Assembly (NCBI GenBank): GCA_015152565.1
Contig: SUTT01000014.1
Location: 1 to 44,761 of the forward strand
Source: Cyanobacteria bacterium SIG27
Lineage (GTDB): Bacteria > Cyanobacteriota > Vampirovibrionia > Gastranaerophilales > Gastranaerophilaceae
Reading direction: 5' to 3'
DNA: 44,761 nt
Below are positions 15,933-25,236 of this stretch, one piece after another. Under the pieces are notes generated by a model, which did no database searches, was not told the origin of the DNA, and saw only the letters and a program-made list of their open reading frames with translations. Made by a program: the position numbers and the translations under genes. Each line of letters starts with the position of its first letter. Positions within the stretch are counted from its first letter, which is position 1.

Positions 15933-16892
15933 ATGAAATTTAAGCAAATTCCATCAGATTATTTTATTACAATTTTAGATAGATTAACTCGCTTTGAACC
16001 CGCTTGTGTTCGCTATAAGCGAGTTTTTGATGATATAATCAACAAATTCTGTCTTGATGAAAAGCTGAAAAACCTATCTCTAGAGGATGAAATTAAAATT
16101 GTTGAAGAAATTTTTAACTCTTCAATTAAGCAAAATAATGACTTTTATATTAATGATATTTTGATGGGGTTAGAGGAAAAATATTTTAATTTTAATCAAT
16201 CATCTTATCAATACCTATCAGCTCGATTGAATATTTCTTCAATGGTTAGCGAAGTTAAAAAAAATGAAAATTTAGCAAAAAATGTTCAATGGTTGATTGA
16301 AATTTCAAAAAGCAAAACCAATATTCTAGAATTAAGAAAAAAAGAGAATCTTCTATATCCTATTGAAAAAATAATTCTCTGCGAAGGGCAAACTGAGCAC
16401 ACCTTGCTTGAAACAATATTTAAAAAGCTAAATTACGATATTAATCAAAACGGCGTCTTGATACTTCCTGCAGGGGGCAAAAATCAAGTGGCAAGAAAAT
16501 ATTACTCCATGCTTGAATATGTAAAACTTCCGTTTTTTATATTGCTAGATAAAGATGCAATGCCAATAAAAGACCTGATAGAACCAAAATTACGCCCAGT
16601 TGATACGATATATCTAATTAAAAATGGTGAAATTGAAGATATTATTCCCCAAAATATTCTTCAAAAAACAATCAATATAGTTCATAAAAATGAATTAAAT
16701 TGCATGTTTGATGATTTTGACCCTGATAAATCAATGGTTTATAATCTTGAAAATATCTATAAAAAATATGGTTTTGGGGAGTTTAAAAAAGCAAAATTTG
16801 CGCATGAATTAAAAGAATATATCGAATTTAACACAACTTTAGGTGATTTTAAGAATAGTGAATTAGTTGAAATAAAGAACGCTTTAAAATAA
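15933..16892 (+). CDS. Stand-alone OLD-like TOPRIM domain protein
   Basis: The C-terminal half looks like the TOPRIM domain of OLD-family nucleases. Numbering from ATG 15933: EKIILCEGQTEHTLL holds the catalytic-type Glu (about 151), GVLILPAGGKNQV the glycine turn, and FFILLDKDAMPI the DxD pair (about 206 and 208). TOPRIM domains use these for Mg-dependent phosphodiester chemistry. The N-terminal 140 residues are helical with no recognised domain; there is no ATPase domain, unlike full OLD proteins. TTG 15915 and ATG 15918 are alternative starts and none has a ribosome site. The SDR-like gene follows after 9 bp. A defence or DNA-repair role is possible but not shown. Confidence 0.75.
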   Translation: MKFKQIPSDYFITILDRLTRFEPACVRYKRVFDDIINKFCLDEKLKNLSLEDEIKIVEEIFNSSIKQNNDFYINDILMGLEEKYFNFNQSSYQYLSARLNISSMVSEVKKNENLAKNVQWLIEISKSKTNILELRKKENLLYPIEKIILCEGQTEHTLLETIFKKLNYDINQNGVLILPAGGKNQVARKYYSMLEYVKLPFFILLDKDAMPIKDLIEPKLRPVDTIYLIKNGEIEDIIPQNILQKTINIVHKNELNCMFDDFDPDKSMVYNLENIYKKYGFGEFKKAKFAHELKEYIEFNTTLGDFKNSELVEIKNALK

Positions 16893-16901
16893 AATCAAAA
16901 T

Positions 16902-17774
16902 ATGGATAAGATATTAGTAACTGGCGTATCAGGCTTTATTGGCTCAAATTTGGCAAATCATCTTTTAAAAGATGAGAAAAATTTCATTTACGGTTTGGAT
17001 AATTTTTCATCATCTACAATGTCCAATCTTTATCCCCTGCTTAAAAATGAACGTTTTGAATTTATTGAACATGATTTAACTAATGAAATCACTCTAGAAG
17101 CTGATTATATATACCATCTTGCAGGAAATGGCGATTTGGGGCATTATTATAACAATAAATATGATTTTATCTTAAATAACATTGAAATTACTAAAAATAT
17201 TGTTAAATTTAGCCAAATGCAAGGAGCAAGGCTTGTTTTATTGACTCAATATCTCGATTATCAAGACCATAATAAAAAACTTCATAAATATTTTGATATG
17301 TTGAAATTAATCGAAAATCTTGTTTTAGAATTGATTGAAAACAGCAAAATTAATGCTGTTTTTGCCCGAATTGACGAGGTTTATGGTGAAAACTTACTAA
17401 AAAGCGACAAACGATTTATACCAAGAATAATCATGGATATTTTAAACGGGAAAAATATTGAGCTTAATTTTGAAGAAGCTTTTTATTATACATATATTCA
17501 AGATATTGTATTAAACCTTGAAAAATTAATGAAAACTTATACCAATAAACCAATTGTTGATTTAATAAATGATAATTTATATTTAAATTCTGATATTGCA
17601 AAGCTAATTATCACATATACAAAGTCAAATTCAAAGGTGATATTAAATAGTGCAGTTCAATACACACCAAAGTATTTGCCAAATAAAAATTATTATGACT
17701 TTTCTTGCGATACTACGGTTTTAGATGGAATTTTAAAGACAGTCAACTATTTTAGATTGATGTATTTTAGCTAG
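16902..17774 (+). CDS. Degenerate extended SDR (NAD-dependent epimerase/dehydratase-like)
   Basis: Resembles UDP-glucuronate decarboxylase and related sugar-nucleotide epimerases. The NAD-binding motif VTGVSGFIGSNL is intact, as are YGLDNFSSS, FEFIEHDLT, YIYHLAGNG and ARIDEVYG. The catalytic region is not. The Ser/Thr-x-x-x-Tyr area reads LLTQYLDY. Where YxxxK is expected the sequence is F131-D-M-L-K135, with a Tyr displaced to 130. The usual GDGxQxRxF substrate strand is shortened to FEEAFYYTY. At 290 residues it is also shorter than the usual 310-350. It may bind NAD or nucleotide sugar without classic chemistry. No ribosome site; 9 bp after the TOPRIM gene. Confidence 0.8.
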   Translation: MDKILVTGVSGFIGSNLANHLLKDEKNFIYGLDNFSSSTMSNLYPLLKNERFEFIEHDLTNEITLEADYIYHLAGNGDLGHYYNNKYDFILNNIEITKNIVKFSQMQGARLVLLTQYLDYQDHNKKLHKYFDMLKLIENLVLELIENSKINAVFARIDEVYGENLLKSDKRFIPRIIMDILNGKNIELNFEEAFYYTYIQDIVLNLEKLMKTYTNKPIVDLINDNLYLNSDIAKLIITYTKSNSKVILNSAVQYTPKYLPNKNYYDFSCDTTVLDGILKTVNYFRLMYFS

Positions 17775-17938
17775 AATAATTTCTTTATCTTCACCCTCAA
17801 AATAATAAGATAGAAAATTGCTTTGCTTTGCTTAAAATTCTTTTTTTAATTGTTTATTTTTGTAAATATGAAAAAAATTTACTAGCAAATAATTTTTTTT
17901 ACAAGCATTATATAAAAAAGTAAAACGAGGAAAAATTA

Positions 17939-20900
17939 ATGAAGCTATCACCAGTCAACGCACAAAACCAAGCATTTCAAGCTATAAAAAAATCTAAAAA
18001 ACAAGTTAATAATAAACAATCAAAACAACAAAATACACAAAAAAATCCGATTGATTTAAACAAAGTTGCTCAAAATTTGCCAGCATTTAATATTAAAATT
18101 AAGTCAAAAGATGATTATACCGACTTAAAATTAATGAAAAGAAATTATACACCAGAAGCTAAGGAAATTTATGATTACGCAGTTTCAATTGCCAAAAGGG
18201 CAAATTCCCCAGAATTAGAAACTTGGCACACATATATGGCTTCTTTAATTATGGCGAATAATTTTATTAAAGAAGCAGACAAAAACCCTATTCTTTTAGA
18301 TCAAGAGCAAAGATTTAGACTACCATTTGCTATCCAAAATTTAATTTATATGGGTTGTACTTGCTTGTATGTTGACGAGAAAAGAAAACAAGTTATTGAA
18401 ATTCTAAATAAACACATTAAGTCTATGGAGGAAAATTTTGTTCAACGTGATTTACGTAATAATCCTCGTCCACAATTAACAACGCCAACCATGTCTAAAA
18501 AATCAATTTGCGATACTTCAGATTTTTGGAACAAAATAATTCAACAAACCGATATGCCAGACTTTTTTGATAGCTACTTCTTACTTGCATCACATATTTC
18601 GCAAGACAAACAACTAGCTCAAGAATATGCTGATTTAATTTTTGATTTACAAGAAGCAGTTATGAAAGAAGAAGCTAAGGCTGATGAAAAATATCACATT
18701 GAATTTTACGACAATAAAGCTGATACAATGTGGAAAAATATAGCTTTAGGAAATAACGTTTTAATTATTAACGACAATGAAAACCTTTCAGGATATTCAT
18801 ATTTAGCAAGCAGCTTTGCAAATCTAGTTAAAAAACCAGGACAAAAATACGGAGCTATTGATCCTAAAAAAACCCACGTTATCAAATTGAGTGATAAAGC
18901 AACAAAAGAGTTTGTATATACGCTTGGCAAAAAAACTAAATATGACCAAAATAAAAAAGGCGAAACAACAGTCATAATGTTTGATATGGATGCACTTTTG
19001 CAAAATTCAGAAATGCAAATACCTCTTGAATTTGTAAGATTATTGTCAGGAAGTGAAAAATATAATCCAGACAAATCTAATGTATATTTTGCTCTTAGTG
19101 TTACTCCGGAATCTTATCATGTTAATACAGAAACTCCTGGACCAATGAGAGATTTATTAACAGGCTTTGCGCAACAATCATTGCCAATTTTAACAGCAAC
19201 AGACGCTAAAAACTATCTGGCAAATGAAAGCGGCGTTAAATTTATTTCTTCTAAAATTAAAAAAGAAATTCAGCCTCAAGCAGTCTTAAGAGCAATTGAA
19301 TTAACAGGTTCAAAACAAGGAAATTATCCTGATAAGGCAATTGAGTTATTAAATACAGTTTCAAAATATTTTGTTGATGAGAAAGAAATTACCCCAAAAC
19401 ACATTGATACATATCTAAAAGAAACAGAAAACCTAAGCGAAGTAGCGAATATTGAAGAAAGAAGCATTGTTTTTGACACAGGTAAAACCTTGGCCGATAT
19501 CAAAGGTATGCCAATGGTTTTGGCGGAAGCTCAAAGCTATGTTAAACAAATTCAAAATGGTTCAATTGGAACTCGTGGCGTAATTATTATGCATAACCAC
19601 GGTGGCGCAAGCGGGGGCGGCAGACGCCACACTATTGAGGCAATTGCTGGTGAAACTCAGGTTCCAATTTTAAAATTGAATGCAAGAGATTTTGCAATTA
19701 AAGATATCGATGCGCTATCACAAGAAGCAGGTCTATCTGAAATTAAAATTAAAAAGATTATTCAAAATGCTAAAGCTCAAGCAGAAGCAAACCCATTAAA
19801 CACAGCAATTATATATATTGACAACTTTGATAACTTTGGCTCTGACCCATTATATGGTATTTCATCAATTTATGAGCAAAAAGCCTTTTCGCAATTGTTA
19901 TCTGAAATGGAAGCAATAAGAAAAGAAGGGAAATTAAACATTATCATTGTTGGTTCAATGAATATTCCAGAAACTCTTGATGAAAACATCTTAAAACCAT
20001 ATAAATTCTTAAATCAAATTGTAATTTATCAACCACGAGATTCTGAGCAAAGAAGAGAAATTTTAGATTATTATATTGAAAAAGACGGACGTCAAATTAA
20101 AGACGATAGTCTTGGCGAAAAAGATAAAATCTTAAACACAGTAGCTGAAAGAACAAAATATTTCTCAGTTGTTGATTTAATTGATCTGCTTGATAGAGCA
20201 AATATTATTTCTAAAGAACAAGACAAAGACGCAATTGATACAACTGATTTTACCGAAGCTTATCTTCAAATGACTACTGGTCGAGCTGATACATCTGAAA
20301 TTTCAGAATCAAGAAAGAAAATTGTAACATCTCATGAAGCAGGCCATGCGCTAACACTTCAATTAATGTATGAAATGGCTAAAAAATCGGATATTCCTTG
20401 GCATTTACCATCCCAAGTTGATTTCATCACGCTTGATCCTAGGGGTGATTTTGGCGGCGCAATGTTCTATAAAGATTCTGATAATGAAGAATGGTCTTTT
20501 GAAAGATTATTTGCCGACATTATTTGCACTTACGGTGGTCATAGTGCAGAAAACATTATCTACAATATGCAAGGCTCTTGGGGTATTACAGGCGATATGG
20601 AAAGCGCAGTTACAGCAGCAGAACAAATGGTAACATTAATGGGTATGGGTGTTAAAACAGGCGTTAGAAACACTATCGGCAACCGCTTTGCAACAGAAAA
20701 ACAAAAAGAAGCTATCCAAGAAGACGTTTCAAGAATATTGACAACAGCAAAAGATATTTCCGATAGCATAATTAAAGCTTATGAACCATTTATTTTGGAA
20801 TTTACTGAAAAATATTACCAAAAAGTTGCAACTGGTGAATGTTTGATACCATCAGAAGAATTTCAATTTATGTTAAATAACTGGAGATTAAAACAAACGC

Positions 20901-20977
20901 CAGAAAAATTAAAAGAATTGGAAAAACTTGAATTTAACATAAGTCAAAAAATCAAAAATTGTAAAAAAGGCGAATAG
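17939..20977 (+). CDS. Clp-like/FtsH-like protein with two degenerate AAA+ modules and an intact M41 zinc-peptidase domain
   Basis: 1012 residues without a membrane helix. Residues about 68-165 (YTPEAKEIYDYAVSIAKRAN) resemble a Clp N-domain. Residues 265-500 resemble the ClpB/ClpC first AAA+ module: NNVLIINDN at the P-loop, VIMFDMDALL at Walker B and YPDKAIELLNTVSKYF near its end, but neither Walker residue set is kept. Residues 507-765 match FtsH AAA+. P-loop glycines remain (G556, G559, G561) but Lys-Thr became R562-R563. Walker B is IDNFDNFG (D628, Glu to N629), and RPGRFDR became KPYKFLN. The M41 peptidase is complete: H799-E-A-G-H803 and D886 in GITGDMESA. The leader MKLSPVNAQNQAFQAIKKSK resembles other lineage-specific starts. 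Ribosome site GAGG. It may be an ATP-independent protease or a partner subunit of true FtsH. Confidence 0.85.
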   Translation: MKLSPVNAQNQAFQAIKKSKKQVNNKQSKQQNTQKNPIDLNKVAQNLPAFNIKIKSKDDYTDLKLMKRNYTPEAKEIYDYAVSIAKRANSPELETWHTYMASLIMANNFIKEADKNPILLDQEQRFRLPFAIQNLIYMGCTCLYVDEKRKQVIEILNKHIKSMEENFVQRDLRNNPRPQLTTPTMSKKSICDTSDFWNKIIQQTDMPDFFDSYFLLASHISQDKQLAQEYADLIFDLQEAVMKEEAKADEKYHIEFYDNKADTMWKNIALGNNVLIINDNENLSGYSYLASSFANLVKKPGQKYGAIDPKKTHVIKLSDKATKEFVYTLGKKTKYDQNKKGETTVIMFDMDALLQNSEMQIPLEFVRLLSGSEKYNPDKSNVYFALSVTPESYHVNTETPGPMRDLLTGFAQQSLPILTATDAKNYLANESGVKFISSKIKKEIQPQAVLRAIELTGSKQGNYPDKAIELLNTVSKYFVDEKEITPKHIDTYLKETENLSEVANIEERSIVFDTGKTLADIKGMPMVLAEAQSYVKQIQNGSIGTRGVIIMHNHGGASGGGRRHTIEAIAGETQVPILKLNARDFAIKDIDALSQEAGLSEIKIKKIIQNAKAQAEANPLNTAIIYIDNFDNFGSDPLYGISSIYEQKAFSQLLSEMEAIRKEGKLNIIIVGSMNIPETLDENILKPYKFLNQIVIYQPRDSEQRREILDYYIEKDGRQIKDDSLGEKDKILNTVAERTKYFSVVDLIDLLDRANIISKEQDKDAIDTTDFTEAYLQMTTGRADTSEISESRKKIVTSHEAGHALTLQLMYEMAKKSDIPWHLPSQVDFITLDPRGDFGGAMFYKDSDNEEWSFERLFADIICTYGGHSAENIIYNMQGSWGITGDMESAVTAAEQMVTLMGMGVKTGVRNTIGNRFATEKQKEAIQEDVSRILTTAKDISDSIIKAYEPFILEFTEKYYQKVATGECLIPSEEFQFMLNNWRLKQTPEKLKELEKLEFNISQKIKNCKKGE

Positions 20978-20991
20978 GAAAGTTTTGCAAT

Positions 20992-21078
20992 AGATTCTTC
21001 GGCTACTTTACACCTCAGAATGACGAACATCTGACATTAATGCACCAAACCGTCATTCTGAGCGCAAGCAAAGAATTT
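20992..21078. repeat. Intergenic inverted repeat of the GTCATTCTGAGCG...GAATC type
   Basis: The left arm ends TCAGAATGACG (about 21015-21025) and the right arm begins CGTCATTCTGAG (21051-21062). Outside them lie AGATTCTTCGGCTAC and GCAAGCAAAGAATTT, which pair partly. The arms flank a 25-base spacer. I recognise the word as a REP-like palindrome scattered in many bacterial genomes. Lying between convergent genes, the hairpin may also help end transcription. This is the only copy I see in the window. Confidence 0.65.
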
Positions 21079-21101
21079 AAAAATACATTTTTGCCAAACT
21101 G

Positions 21102-21962
21102 CTAGCTGTTATAGTCAAAAGCAAGGTCAAGAGTTGGTGCTTTCATAACAATTGCGCTTGTTGAAATTACATCTACGCCTGTTTTTGCAATATTTTCAAC
21201 ATTATCAAATGTTACACAGCCCGATGCTTCAACAATAGCTCTTTTGTTAATATATTCGCAAGCTTCTTTCATTTGCTCACAAGTCATATTATCAAGCATG
21301 ATAATATCGACATTATTTTCAACAGCTTCTTTAACTTGCGCTAGTGTATCGCATTCGATTTCTATTTTATGAGCATGAGATAAATGCTTTCTGATTTCAC
21401 TAACCGCACGAGTTATTGAACCGCCATAAAGTGCAATATGATTATCTTTTAACATAACACAATCTGAAAGATTAAAGCGATGAAGATAATTTCCGCCAAC
21501 TTTAACTGAATATTTTTCAAAAAGCCTAAAGTTTGGGGTGTTTTTTCTGGTATCTACAATTCTTACATTATATTTTGAAATCAAATTTTGAAATTTACGA
21601 GTGTAAGTCGCAATTCCAGACATTTTTTGAACAAAATTAAGCGCTAATCTTTCACCTGTTAAGATATAATGAGCATCTCCAACAATGGTTGCGATTTTAT
21701 CGCCGGCTTTTATTTCATCACCATCTTCAAAAAAGAAATCGATTTTTACTTTATCATCGCAAAGCAGTTTAAAAACTCGCTCAAATACGCTTCTTCCGCA
21801 CAAAACACCATCTTGACGAGTTTTAAGAAAAATTGAAAACTGCTTTTCATCTAAATCAGCACAAATGGCATCTGTCGTAATATCGCCAAAATACATGTCT
21901 TCTTTAAGAGCTGAAATAATAAAATCGTCAATTGCGAAGTTATTCAACCAATATTTTGTCAT
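21102..21962 (-). CDS. nadC: Nicotinate-nucleotide pyrophosphorylase (carboxylating), quinolinate phosphoribosyltransferase
   Basis: Converts quinolinate and PRPP to nicotinate mononucleotide in de novo NAD synthesis. Typical blocks are EDMYFGDITTDAI (about 17-29), LTGERLALNFVQKMSGIATY, VDTRKNTPNFRLFEKYSVKV, CVMLKDNHI and EASGCVTFDNV. The normally conserved GGGxNHR motif reads GGNYLHR, a small departure at the substrate-phosphate region. Length (286) is normal. Its start lies 23 bp inside the end of nadB, so the two are translationally coupled. The quinolinate synthase gene nadA is not in the window. Confidence 0.95.
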   Translation of the reverse strand: MTKYWLNNFAIDDFIISALKEDMYFGDITTDAICADLDEKQFSIFLKTRQDGVLCGRSVFERVFKLLCDDKVKIDFFFEDGDEIKAGDKIATIVGDAHYILTGERLALNFVQKMSGIATYTRKFQNLISKYNVRIVDTRKNTPNFRLFEKYSVKVGGNYLHRFNLSDCVMLKDNHIALYGGSITRAVSEIRKHLSHAHKIEIECDTLAQVKEAVENNVDIIMLDNMTCEQMKEACEYINKRAIVEASGCVTFDNVENIAKTGVDVISTSAIVMKAPTLDLAFDYNS

Positions 21963-23553
21963 TTTGAGTTATTTCCTTTTTAGCTTGTTTTTCTGGTATA
22001 TAATCTTCTCGATAGTGTGCACCGATTGATTCTTTTCTATTAAGTGCTGCTTTAGTGATTAATTTAGCAACACAAAGAGCGTTTAAAAGCTCGTATTTTT
22101 CATAATTGAATGAATTTGAAATCCTTTTTGTTTTTGCTTCAAGAGATGAAATTTCAACCAATGCTTTGTTTAAACCGGCTTCATTTCGCTTAATTGAAAC
22201 ATAAGTTGACATTGTTTCTTTTAAATTATTAAAATATTCTAAAATTTGGCTTGTTTCAGTGTTATTCACATCAATTTGAGAATATTTTTCAATAATTTCT
22301 TTGATTTTTGCATCGTTTTTCTTTGGAGGATTTTGCAAGTTTGCTTCTATAACACTTGCAAGCTGTTGAGCGTAAACAACACATTCTAAGAGCGAATTTG
22401 AAGCAAGACGATTTGCTCCATGGAGCCCAGTTGAAGAGCATTCTCCAATTGCATATAAATTTTTAATGTTAGTTTTAGCATTTGTATCAACCTTAATTCC
22501 ACCCATAAAGTAGTGCTGAGCAGGAGCAACAGGAATTAAACCGCTTGATAGGTCAACATTGTTTTCATAGCAAAGTGAAGTGATTGTAGGAAATCTTTGT
22601 TTAAATTTTTCAATTCCAATTTGAGAAATGTCAAGATTTACAAAATCGCTATCAGTTTCATCCATTTGTTTAATAATTGCTCTAGCAACGACATCACGAG
22701 GCGCTAAATCGGCTTGATGATGGTAATTTTTAGCAAAGTAATCACCGTTTAAATCAACAAGTTTTGCGCCCTCGCCACGAGCAGACTCCGAAACTAATGG
22801 CATAGTTTTTTTGTTTTTACAATACAGTGCTGTTGGATGAAACTGAACAAATTCCATGTTTTCAACATCAGCACCAGCGTTGTATGCTAGAGCAATTCCA
22901 TCCCCTGTTGAAACAGCAGGGTTTGTAGTATTTTTATAAATTTGACCAATACCGCCTGTTGCAATGACAATATTGGAAGAATAAACTGCTTCAAAAGAAT
23001 GTGAAAGCTTATTATAGGTAATTATGCCTTTACATTCATTGTTTTCATCAACTAAAAGCTCAACAACAACGGTATTAGAATAAATATCTACATTATCAAG
23101 TTTATTCAATCTATCGCAAAGAGTTTTTTCGATGACTTTTCCTGTTGAATCGCCAAGAGCATGGAGAATTCTTGGACAACTATGAGCGCCCTCCAAGGTG
23201 AAATTAAGAGAATTTTTCTCATTTTTATCAAACTCTACTCCAAAACGAATGAGTTCTTGCGCTGCATTTGCTGAATTTTGCGAAACAAACTTAACGGAAT
23301 TTAGCTCATTTAAACCACAACCTGCTTGAATTGTATCTTTAATGTGAGATTCAATAGAATCAGTTGGGTTGATTTCGGGAATAACAGAAACTATACCACC
23401 TTGTGCTAAAGCGGATGAACCAGAAAACAGCTCATCTTTTGTGATTAACAAAACATCATCTGATAAATTATTATTTAAAGAGAGCTTATTTGCCAAAAAT
23501 AAACCGCTAATGCCACTGCCTATAATTATTGCGCTATATTTAGAAAATTTCAT
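21940..23553 (-). CDS. nadB: L-aspartate oxidase
   Basis: FAD enzyme that oxidises L-aspartate to iminoaspartate, the first step of de novo NAD synthesis; in anaerobes fumarate serves as electron acceptor. The FAD motif AIIIGSGISGLFLANKLS is at residues 9-26, followed by SGSSALAQGGIVSVI, FVQFHPTALY, SESARGEGAKLVD and the ring HGANRLASNSLLE near 385-397. Residues HYFMGGIKVDTNA correspond to the active-site region shared with fumarate reductase flavoproteins. Length 537 is normal. GGGG lies about 9 bases before the ATG. Transcribed with nadC. Confidence 0.96.
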   Translation of the reverse strand: MKFSKYSAIIIGSGISGLFLANKLSLNNNLSDDVLLITKDELFSGSSALAQGGIVSVIPEINPTDSIESHIKDTIQAGCGLNELNSVKFVSQNSANAAQELIRFGVEFDKNEKNSLNFTLEGAHSCPRILHALGDSTGKVIEKTLCDRLNKLDNVDIYSNTVVVELLVDENNECKGIITYNKLSHSFEAVYSSNIVIATGGIGQIYKNTTNPAVSTGDGIALAYNAGADVENMEFVQFHPTALYCKNKKTMPLVSESARGEGAKLVDLNGDYFAKNYHHQADLAPRDVVARAIIKQMDETDSDFVNLDISQIGIEKFKQRFPTITSLCYENNVDLSSGLIPVAPAQHYFMGGIKVDTNAKTNIKNLYAIGECSSTGLHGANRLASNSLLECVVYAQQLASVIEANLQNPPKKNDAKIKEIIEKYSQIDVNNTETSQILEYFNNLKETMSTYVSIKRNEAGLNKALVEISSLEAKTKRISNSFNYEKYELLNALCVAKLITKAALNRKESIGAHYREDYIPEKQAKKEITQNDKILVE

Positions 23554-23627
23554 TATTATTCCCCACTATAAATATAATATTACAAACAAAATTGAATTTA
23601 AAACCAATCCATTTGATTGATTTTTTG

Positions 23628-23636
23628 TGATAAAAT
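23628..23636 (+). promoter_or_regulatory. Extended -10 element of gpmI
   Basis: TGATAAAAT has the TGnTAAAAT form also seen before mnmE. It lies 31 bases before the gpmI start, in the gap shared with divergent nadB. There is no convincing -35, which fits an extended -10 promoter. Confidence 0.45.
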
Positions 23637-23667
23637 AACAACGTTAAAACAATATAAAGAGGTAAAT

Positions 23668-25206
23668 ATGACAAACGGTAAAAAACGTGCACTACTCTGT
23701 ATTTTGGATGGATGGGGAATTTCAAACGACACAAAACACAACGCAGTATATAGTGCAAAAACTCCAAATTATGATAAATTTATGGCAACTATGCCGTCAA
23801 CTCAAATTCATGCTGATGGATTGTCTGTTGGATTGCCAGAGGGTCAAATGGGCAACAGCGAAGTAGGGCACTTAAATATTGGCGCCGGTAGAATTGTATA
23901 TCAAGAATTAACCAGAATAAATAAATCTATTGATGATGGCAATTTCTTTGAAAATAGCGAATTTTTAAATGCAATCAACCATGTCAAAAAGAACAATTCT
24001 GCAATGCATATTTATGGGCTTGTTTCTCCGGGAGGAGTTCATAGCTCAATGAAACATCTAAAAGCATTAATTAAAATGATGGCTGATAACAATTTGAAAG
24101 ATGTTTATATACATGCTTTCTTAGATGGAAGAGATACTCCTCCAAAATCAGCTGATAAGTATTTGGCAGAAATTGAAGAGGAATTAGCAAAATATAATCT
24201 TCCTAAAATTGCTTCAATTATTGGAAGATATTGGGCAATGGATAGAGATAAACGCTGGGAAAGAGTTGAGCGTGCTTATGATTGTTTAACTTTAGGCGAA
24301 GGGATAAAAGAAGAAAATTCAAAAATTGCTATTGAAAATTCATATAAAAATGAAAAAACAGATGAATTTGTTGAACCAACAGTAATTTCACAAAGAAGAA
24401 TTGAAGATAATGATGCTTTAATCTTCTTTAACTATAGACCTGATAGAGCTCGTGAAATTACAAGAACGTTTGTCGACAAAGAATTTAGCGGTTTTGAACG
24501 CAAAAAAGAAATCAAAAACTTATATTACGTTTGCATGACTCAATATGATGAAACTCTTGATGTTCCAGTTGCATTTAAACCGCAAACTTTAACAAATATC
24601 CTAGGTGATGTTTTAGACAATAATAACATCAAACAATTCAGAACAGCTGAAACTGAAAAATATGCACATATTACATTTTTCTTTAATGGCGGAGTGGAAA
24701 AAGAGGGAAAATTAGAAACAAGAGCTCTTGTTAACTCTCCAAAAGTTGCAACATACGATTTAAAACCTGAAATGAGCGCTTATGAAGTGTGCGACAATGT
24801 TTTAAAAGCATTGGATAATCCTGAATATGGTTTTATTTTAGTAAACTTTGCAAACCCAGATATGGTTGGTCATACCGGCGTTATGGAGGCAGCAGTTAAA
24901 GCTTGTGAAGCAGTTGATGAATGCGTTGGTCGTATCGCAAATAAAGCTTTAGAAAACAACGTTCCAATGATTATTACGGCAGACCACGGTAATGCTGAAT
25001 GGATGTTTAATGAACAAACAAATGCACCACAAACTGCGCACACAACAAACACTGTTCCATTTATTATTGTATCAAACAATGAATATGAACTTGAAAAAGA
25101 TGGTGCATTATGCGATATAGCTCCATCAATTCTTGATATTTTAGAAATTAAAAAACCTCAAGAAATGAGCGGAAAATCAATGATTAAAGCTATGGCAAGA
25201 AAATAA
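23668..25206 (+). CDS. gpmI: 2,3-bisphosphoglycerate-independent phosphoglycerate mutase
   Basis: Interconverts 3- and 2-phosphoglycerate in glycolysis with two Mn ions and a phosphoserine intermediate. The start MTNGKKRALLCILDGWG follows AAAGAGGT, and the catalytic Ser is in GNSEVGHLNIGAGR. LDGRDTPPKS, IGRYWAMDRDKRWER and FFNYRPDRAREITR bind substrate, and TADHGNAE supplies metal ligands. The protein has 512 residues, the normal length. An in-frame start 17 codons upstream exists but would add an unrelated leader. It ends at a strong terminator. Confidence 0.97.
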   Translation: MTNGKKRALLCILDGWGISNDTKHNAVYSAKTPNYDKFMATMPSTQIHADGLSVGLPEGQMGNSEVGHLNIGAGRIVYQELTRINKSIDDGNFFENSEFLNAINHVKKNNSAMHIYGLVSPGGVHSSMKHLKALIKMMADNNLKDVYIHAFLDGRDTPPKSADKYLAEIEEELAKYNLPKIASIIGRYWAMDRDKRWERVERAYDCLTLGEGIKEENSKIAIENSYKNEKTDEFVEPTVISQRRIEDNDALIFFNYRPDRAREITRTFVDKEFSGFERKKEIKNLYYVCMTQYDETLDVPVAFKPQTLTNILGDVLDNNNIKQFRTAETEKYAHITFFFNGGVEKEGKLETRALVNSPKVATYDLKPEMSAYEVCDNVLKALDNPEYGFILVNFANPDMVGHTGVMEAAVKACEAVDECVGRIANKALENNVPMIITADHGNAEWMFNEQTNAPQTAHTTNTVPFIIVSNNEYELEKDGALCDIAPSILDILEIKKPQEMSGKSMIKAMARK

Positions 25207-25208
25207 TT

Positions 25209-25236
25209 AAAAGCCCTCAATAAGAGGGCTTTTTTT
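25209..25236. terminator. Terminator shared by gpmI and the convergent lgt unit
   Basis: AAAAGCCCTC, loop AATAA, GAGGGCTTTT: a 10-bp stem with seven T bases on the plus strand. Read from the minus strand it also ends in TTTT, so it can serve the convergent small gene whose stop lies inside the T-run. Confidence 0.9.

Noticed and set aside
17775-17938. TTTGC tandem repeats (about 17820-17836) as a possible repeat element
   Set aside because: Only three short units, within ordinary AT-rich intergenic DNA; no meaning can be supported.
20992-21078. The inverted repeat as a small ORF or a novel element
   Set aside because: It contains the familiar GTCATTCTGAGCG word found as a REP-like palindrome in many genomes, so it is reported only as a repeat.
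23617-23667. N-terminal extension of gpmI
   Set aside because: It has no family similarity; ATG 23668 has AAAGAGGT and gives the normal protein start.
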